Positions 17,571 through 23,343 of a stretch of 23,343 nucleotides of DNA are shown one piece after another. The position numbers were made by a program, and so were the translations under genes. A model generated the notes under the pieces. The model ran no database searches and was not told where the DNA came from. It saw only the letters and a list, made by a program, of their open reading frames with translations. Source of the stretch: Chara braunii. Taxonomy: Eukaryota; Streptophyta; Charophyceae; Charales; Characeae. Numbering within the stretch: the first letter of the stretch is position 1; each line of letters starts with the position of its first letter. The DNA lies in assembly GCA_003427395.1 (NCBI GenBank), contig BFEA01000407.1, forward strand, positions 375,726 to 399,068, in the 5' to 3' direction.

Positions 17571-18139
17571 GCTGCGCTCGCAAATCTTGTATTAAACAAA
17601 ATTCTTTGTTAAACCACCACTATGTGAGGAACGAGCCCTCAAGTGGCCCTATCAGACATAACATTGTTCTGGGCTAAGGCCCCAGCAAGCCAAGTGCCTG
17701 CCCTAAGTGAAGGCGGGCCTGAATATTCGTCACAGGCCAAATTCGACATTTCCATACGTGGGTATTCAGGCTCTCGCAGCGCGTCAGTTGGTTGAGTGAA
17801 CGCGCGAGCCTCACTAAGCTGCGTCATACAGTTGGCCCAGGCCATGAAAGTTGTGCCTGGGCATATACACACAAAGCAGGGCAAATACATCGAGAAGCAG
17901 GCCGTCGGCCTTTGGGAAAAACAGTACTGCCGACGCATCTATCCGGGGCCCCTGCGCAGATACAGCCAATAGCCAGGCCGTGCCCAACTGAAAAGGGCCC
18001 AGGCCCTCAACTGTAAGTCTCGTGCCTGGGCACAGGGTCTGGGGCCCAACCAGAAGCTTCTTTTCCAGCCAGGCCACACGCAGCATCCCAGAGGCTGACA
18101 CTTCCATAAAGGAAGTGAGGCAGCCCAGGCCAGGCACAC
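17571..18139. other. GGCC-rich sequence with many short inverted repeats, no gene
   Basis: Multiple GCCCAGGC/GCCTGGGC inverted pairs occur, for example near 17833-17862 and 17998-18032. Open frames on the minus strand are driven by this composition. The sequence may form part of the upstream LTR of element 2. Confidence 0.35.
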
Positions 18140-18705
18140 TGGCCAGTGCTGGCAGTGCGGAAGTGCTGCTGCGCTTCTGCTTGATGCTGCGCTAATGCCA
18201 GGGGCGCTGACGGAGCGCTAGGTGGTGAGAGGGGCGCTGCAGGGCAGCGGGGCGCAGGCGGCCATAGCCGGGCTGCTAGGCGCTAGGGGGTACAGCGGAT
18301 GATCGGGTGGTCTTCAGGGAGAGAGGCGCTGTGTGGGGTAATCAAGGTCTGATTGAGGGTGACGAGATACGTACCTGGTACATGAAGAGAGGTNGCNGAT
18401 GGTGTTGACAGTCATGTACATTGGTCTTCGTGAGCCNAAGTGATCCTGTTGTGTGAACCAGCTGTAGAGTAGGATAGTGTGGTAGAGTAGGCTGNGCGCT
18501 GTGCGCCAGACAGAGAGAGCGACTCTGGATACTGTGTTGGTGTGGCCTACGGGCTTGGACATTGGCTCAATACTTCATTGTATTGCTCTTTATGGATGGT
18601 TTTCTCGGTGCATTTGTACTCTCTACTTGGGATACTACTACTGGTTCAGCTGTGTGATTTCGCAACTTGGTTTTATGTATATCGCTCACTCTCATATTCC
18701 TTGCA
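18140..18705 (+). repeat. Putative 3' part of the 5' LTR of element 2
   Basis: The right boundary is inferred from TGCA at 18702-18705, three bases before a primer binding site, where an LTR should end in CA. The left boundary is not determined. The segment contains GCGCTAGG-type repeats and four N (18394, 18397, 18437, 18495). Bases 18188-18221 are the source of the sequence misplaced at 7615-7648. No second LTR is present because the element is cut off at about 23070. Confidence 0.45.
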
Positions 18706-18708
18706 ATT

Positions 18709-18720
18709 TGGTATCGGAGC
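18709..18720 (+). other. Primer binding site (initiator tRNA-Met type)
   Basis: TGGTATCGGAGC differs at one base from the canonical plant LTR-retrotransposon PBS complementary to the 3' end of initiator tRNA-Met (TGGTATCAGAGC). It follows ATT after the CA-ending LTR. It precedes gag on the same strand, although by more than 1.2 kb. Confidence 0.75.
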
Positions 18721-19972
18721 CGGTGATGATCGCCGCTTACCTGGCACCGGCGACATTGTGACTTGGTGCGCTGACGATGCTTCATGTGCAGTGAGGATAC
18801 TATGCGCTGGTTTAAATAGCGGGGCCTAGGTAGAGAGGCCGGTCGCTGGAAGGCTGTGGCGACAGCGGGTGTATGCATGATGACGAGAGTGTGCTGAAGT
18901 GGCATTTTGGCTGAGGTGGCACTACATTGCGTTGTGGGTGGTACCGAGGCTATTGACCGGTCATCGAAATGCACATCAGCCCAATTGGTGGGAAATCTGT
19001 GGTTGGGGCCAGCTATCTCCAGGTACGTTGTTCCCATTCCTTATCTACCCTCTCAATCTCTTCTTACTGTGAGGAAGTGAGTCCAACTTGAGTGTCCTCT
19101 CTTTGGTGAGGAGTCGTGTGCGCTCTATCTTGAGAGACGACATTCTTCCCGGTGGCGCATCTGGCAGGAGAGGGCGGTGCCTCTGAAGGGCCCTGCTCGA
19201 AGCACGGGTCATGGTCACCATGCCAACCCAAAGGTATTAGTACACACAGACCATGCTGCTTTGTCCATTGAGGCTCTTTGTTGCGCTGATAGAAGGGGTG
19301 TGCGGGACTGACCAGTCCTATTGAGACGCTCCCAGACCGTCTATAAACATTTCTGGTTGGGGTCTGAACTGTCCACTGGCTGTGATCGTCGTCCTGTTTG
19401 CGACGTTAAATAATTCATGAGAAGATGGGGGATCTCCTTAAATCCTTCCTGATCAGCCAGATCAGTCAGACGTAAGGCTCGTTGCACGCGAGGGTAAACA
19501 AAGGGGCAGGCTGGTCATAAGCATACTTCTTGGGCACAGGGGTGGGCCGTGGTTGCACACCTTAGACACCGCAGCTTGATGATGCTCATAGGTACGTTGG
19601 ATACAGGGGAAGGGGATTCCAATTGTGAACTCAACCGTACATCACTGACATATCCATTGTGCATACATCTGCTTACACTAGTCTAAGTTTTATTTTTGAT
19701 TAGTTGGTTGACCGACTGCTGACACCTAACAGACAGACTAGAGTAGGACTGTAATCTACCATAGTCAGTTCTTCTCAAATCTTCTGTGCAGACTAATCAG
19801 AATAAGAGTTAGACAATGTGTACAGTTTGTGTAGATGTTGTTGATGCCGCTTGACTAGTAGGCTAGGTAACTCGTCGGACATTCATTTATTTGTTTATTT
19901 TTAGATCCGGTCAGACGCATGCTGCGGTAGGTTCCAACGAGGACATTAGTGCAGACAGCGTCTGCCTAACCT
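18721..19972 (+). other. Long untranslated leader of element 2, possible intron
   Basis: No gene is seen in about 1.25 kb between PBS and gag ATG. A donor-like CTCCAG|GTACGTTG (GT at 19023-19024) and an acceptor-like TTTGTTTATTTTTAG (ending 19904) could define an intron of about 880 bp. Splicing would bring gag close to the LTR. Alternatively the leader contains an unrecognised insertion. Confidence 0.4.
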
Positions 19973-21784
19973 ATGAGTGGTGGTGAGGGTGCAAATGACG
20001 ATAGGAGGTTAACAAGGATATCATCCCTTAGAATTCCTAGAGTGTTCCAGACCCTACAACTGGGAGAAGAGAGAAGATTAAGGGCTGAAGCTAAGGCCCG
20101 TAATCTTGAGGCTGCAAGAGAAGCAACAACCGCTAGAGTAGTCGCAATGAGTAATGCTACTTCCGCAACAACTGCTGCGAACTCAACTCGTCAAGGACTA
20201 GGCATGCCTACCAGTTCACAGTCAATCTCCAATACGTCAGGGGTTGGCACTAGTCAGATGGCGGGCTCGCAGTTCAGCTCGCCACCTCCACGCACCCAGG
20301 AGCAGATGGATCCCCAACAAGTAGAGAGGATACGCTTAAGGTTAGAGGAGGAACTTAGACAGGCTACTAAAAGAGAGAAAGAGATCAAAGAAAGAAGTGT
20401 CAGATTAGAGGGCAGGGAGGCAGACATGGCTGCGCTAGAGGCATTAGAGGACTCTGCACTTAACACTACAGGAAAGATCCTGAAGGCAAGTGTCCTATCC
20501 ATGCATGCGTACATAGAAAGTAAAATGGATGCAATGCAGGATACTCTAGACCAGATTTTGCAAGCGCTACGTAAGCCAGGGATCCGGCCAGCAGCTTTAC
20601 CATCGCTGCCACTCTCAGCGATGACCGGCCTCTATGCAGCTCAATCAGGACCACCACCAAGTGTATCATCAACAGTAGCTTTATCTCAAACTATTGCTTC
20701 TTCATCTTCTGGTTCAGCGACTGTTGCTACACCATAGTCGCCACCTGTCTCACAACAGGGATAACAATATCCTTGGTACCCCAAGACCCCACTGAACCCA
20801 CCTGCAACCTTCTCAGGAGATAAGAAGGATGAGGCTCTCGACACATGGTTGAGAATGGTGCCGGTGTGGGTAAGGGCAAAGAGGACATTGGTAGAAGAGG
20901 AGGTGATTACTGTTGCATCCTACTTAGAGGGTTCAACAGCCCATTGGCTAAACGGATTAGTAGCTTCAAAGGGCTTCGGCAGAAACATGCATGATTGGGC
21001 GCAGACCCACACATTAGAACGCTTTATGGACTTAGTGGAGGCTCGTTGGCACAACTCTCAGCAGGCACAGATTGCCACTGATGGGCTCTTGAAACTTGAT
21101 ACTAGAAAGTACAAGTCTGTGCGGGAACTCACCACAGCTGTAGAGCGCCTGATTGTCGTCCCGGGAGTGGAGTACAATCCACAGGTCTTGCTGACCATGT
21201 TCCTGAGATGTCTTCCAACAGACATTAGGAATTTATTAGCCAATGAGGCTCGCAGAGAGTATCACACTTTTGAGTCATTCAGCAAGAAGGCCCTAGACTT
21301 AGAGGCTACGCTGAGTGGAGCTCAAACCCCTTCTACAGATGGGAGAAAGAAGAAGACTCCGCAAGAGTGGAAGAAGAAGGGTAGTCGATTGATGATGGTT
21401 GATTCCGATGGGAATCAAACCGAGATCAATGATGTTTCCGATCTTGTGGAGGGTTCAGAGTTTGACGGCGATGAGAGTGCTGAGGGTATCAACCTCGCCG
21501 CCGTAGTTAAGACTATGGCAGCTGGCCGCGGCAAGGGCGGTCAACAAAGGAGTCAAGGGCAGGCCGCTAACCCAAACAAAATAGCTGTTTGGGTTAGAGC
21601 AGGTCTGGATCGAGAAGTGTGGCGGGACTGTTGGTCTCGTGGTGCTTGTATTAACTGCGGTGAGTATGGTCACACACAGTTCAAATGCAAGAACCCGAAG
21701 GTCTCGCAGAACATCCCTCCTAAGGGTGGGTTTTCTTTTTCTCAATTTGGGGCCTCCACGAGCTCCAGCTCGGAAAACACTTAG
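19973..21784 (+). pseudogene. gag: Ty3/gypsy Gag polyprotein (element 2), two internal stops
   Basis: One frame runs from ATG 19973 to TAG 21782, broken by TAG (20735-20737) and TAA (20762-20764). The first 254 codons encode a Ser/Thr/Ala-rich N-terminus, a charged coiled-coil-like stretch (about residues 118-165: QVERIRLRLEEELRQATK and onward) and a Pro/Ser linker. After the stops comes a retrotransposon Gag capsid-like region (HWLNGLVASKGF, FMDLVEARWHN, LTTAVERLIVVPGVEY, TMFLRCLPTDIRNLL). A zinc knuckle of CX2CX4HX4C type follows at 21647-21688 (CINCGEYGHTQFKC). The capsid would package element RNA and the knuckle bind it. Both stops sit where Gln codons are likely ancestral (CAG, CAA). Otherwise the frame is intact, suggesting recent inactivation. 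Pol follows in the -1 frame. Confidence 0.85.
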
Positions 21785-21852
21785 GGCCACTAGAAGTTAT
21801 AGCTGCTTCTACTCTCGTTGAAGCGGGTGATGTACCCTTCCCGTTTCAAGAG

Positions 21853-23070
21853 ATGGCCAAATCTATTGACTCCTTAGTCACCCCGCAGACGCATCCGGAC
21901 CCAACTATACTCTATACGTTGGATGTGTCTGAGGGCTTAGAGGACCTTCAAGGTGAGTGGTCAGCAACGGACCCTCGTGAGTCCTGGGTGGCACTGAGTA
22001 GAGGTCCTAAAGGGGAGCACTTCGTTGTGGAAGTTGATGTGGGCGGTCGCAAGTGCGGCACTTTCGTAGAAATTGGCTCCACACGAAACTTCATAAGTCG
22101 CGACTGCGTTGACAGACTGTGCCTAAAGGACCAGGTGCAGCGCCTTAATAGACCGGTAGCATCTACTTTGGCCAACAAAGAGCGCATGATGGTGGCGGAC
22201 TACGTGAAAGATGTAGTCTGCACCTTCTCCTACCCAGGAGGAGAGATAAACCATAAGATATCTTTCCTGGTGAGCGACGAGTTGCCCTTTGACATGTTAT
22301 TGGGCATGTACTACCTCGAGGTTGCCAAGCCCCAGTTTGACTGGGACAAGAAGGTGTTGAAGCACGAGTTGCCTAGTGGGAGAACCGTGAGACTGGCCAA
22401 GTACAAAGCTAGTAGGTTAGTAGACTCCTATGGGTCCTTATGCACATCTGCCTTTTATAATCATTATAAACATAACCAAGAGGAAGGAATGTACTTAGTC
22501 TATGTCTTTGCAAAAAGGGAGGCCGCTAAAACGCCCCCAGAGATAGAGACCATCGTCGCTAAGTACCCAGATCTGTTTGAGGAGCCTACAGGAGTCGTAG
22601 ACAGGGAGATTGTCCATGCCATAGAGATTATCCCAGGTAGTAAAACACCACAGGGTAGAATCTATAGGATGGCTCCAACCGAGTTGGACGAACTTCGGCG
22701 GCAACTGAAAGAGCTCACAGAGAAGGGTTGGATCCGGCCTAGCACTTCCTTCTTTGGCTCACCATTATTGTTTGTTCCAAAGAAAGGGGGGACACTAAGG
22801 ATGTGCATTGATTATAGGGGCCTCAATGCCATCATTGTTAACAACGCAGAGCCTCTACCACGCATCAACGACCTATTGGATAGGGTGCAGGGATGTAAGT
22901 ACTACACAAAGATAGATTAAAAATCCGGCTACCATCAGATTGCCATTAGACCAAAGGACCAGTACAAAACCGCATTTCAGACCAGGTACGGTCTGTATGA
23001 GTTTGTGGTGATGCCATTTGGCCTTTGCAATGCGTCGGGTACATTCCAGCACGCTGTGTATCTTTTTAAC
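21853..23070 (+). pseudogene. pol: Ty3/gypsy Pol fragment: protease and N-terminal reverse transcriptase (element 2)
   Basis: The first forward frame is open from 21724 (ATG at 21853) to TAA 22918. RT homology continues in the same frame after the stop to about 23070. The protease-like part reads VEVDVGGRKCGTF, EIGSTRNFIS and DMLLGMYYLEVAKPQFDW. The family's catalytic DSG/DTG triplet is EIG here. RT fingers and palm then follow: ELTEKGWIRPSTSFFGSPLL, FVPKKGGTLRMCIDYRGLNA, LPRINDLLD, KID[15 protein letters not shown], [22 protein letters not shown]. The catalytic YxDD, RNase H and integrase are missing because homology ends near 23070. The frame is -1 relative to gag and overlaps it by about 60 nt. 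This copy cannot make a functional polymerase. Confidence 0.88.
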
Positions 23071-23343
23071 GGAGAACGGACGGAGTTAAACGCCCGAACA
23101 CCCGTTTAACACGCCCCAGGGCCCCCGTTGAATCGCGTTAAACGCAAAAACGGGGGCGTCGCGTCGAATTCCGAAAAACGGAATTCGCGCCCGAACACTC
23201 AAACCGGGAAAAAAAAATAAAATTTCCCCCCCCATTAACCCCCCCCCCCCACACACTCCCAAGAGCCCAAAAAACCCCTCTCTGACCCCGAACACACCCC
23301 CGGGCCCTGTCCCCCCAACCTACACATTCCCAACGCCACCCCC
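23071..23343. other. Non-homologous C-rich terminal sequence with hairpin
   Basis: RT similarity stops and the sequence becomes CCCC-rich and low in complexity. GAATTCCG (23166-23173) and CGGAATTC (23179-23186) form a perfect 8-bp stem with an AAAAA loop, extendable with mismatches. GTTAAACGC and GCGTTAAAC occur as an inverted pair (about 23083 and 23134). CCCGAACAC recurs near 23093, 23191 and 23287. This may be another inserted element or poor-quality contig-edge sequence. Confidence 0.4.

Noticed and set aside
17217-17612. 131-aa Ser/Leu/Tyr-rich frame
   Set aside because: It is generated by CTCTACT repeats and has no independent coding signal.
17775-17805. GCGTCAGTTGGTTGAG, resembling a tRNA D-arm
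   Set aside because: No GTTCGA-type B box follows at a suitable distance and no acceptor pairing is visible.
19973-23070. Treating gag-pol as a host or domesticated gene
   Set aside because: Internal stops, altered protease triplet and truncated RT indicate a decaying retrotransposon.

Overview
The window looks like transposon-dense intergenic DNA from a nuclear genome of the green lineage. The evidence is plant-type Ty3/gypsy gag-pol remains, an initiator-tRNA-Met-type primer binding site, a tRNA-derived SINE, Tourist-like (PIF/Harbinger-type) MITEs, poly(A)-tailed retroposons and microsatellites. A charophyte such as Chara is my best guess, but that is an impression and not a search result. 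It is a draft assembly: it has a 110-N gap (11011-11120), seven single Ns, and an embedded library-adapter junction at 7614-7676. I see no intact, confidently identifiable host gene.

Layout. 1-2650: unidentified repeats, including a ~366-bp tandem duplication. Its second unit is split by a poly(A)-tailed retroposon (1766-2066) with a 16-bp target-site duplication; the neighbouring unit preserves the empty site. 2680-5680: a decayed Ty3/gypsy pol in the order reverse transcriptase, RNase H, integrase, with several stops and frame changes, ending near a purine-rich tract. 5681-7260: no recognised gene. 7261-7725: a TATA-like site, a splice-donor-like site and two (GA)n tracts that enclose the adapter artefact. 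8170-8844: an uninterrupted reading frame with coding-like composition and no identified family. 9505-12446: a nest of young-looking elements. A tRNA-like sequence and a poly(A)-tailed element end lie first. A fold-back repeat family follows, into which two Tourist-like MITEs, one poly(A)-tailed retroposon and one complete tRNA-derived SINE have inserted. Several of these have recognisable target-site duplications, and two have paralogous empty sites. 13287-13775: a second coding-like fragment. 14030-14260: a cluster of palindromes. 14460-18700: minisatellite-like and CTCTACT-rich DNA, probably including LTR-derived sequence.

18140-23070 is the 5' part of a second Ty3/gypsy element: LTR 3' end, primer binding site (18709-18720), an unusually long leader, gag (19973-21784) with a zinc knuckle, then protease and the first half of reverse transcriptase in the -1 frame. 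Homology ends at about 23070 and the window closes in C-rich, low-complexity sequence. The gene parts are sequential domains of two non-functional retrotransposons and do not form a host pathway. I did not find a new defence or metabolic system. The most useful observations are the self-documenting nested insertions and the adapter junction, which appears to record a 10.5-kb mate-pair fragment.
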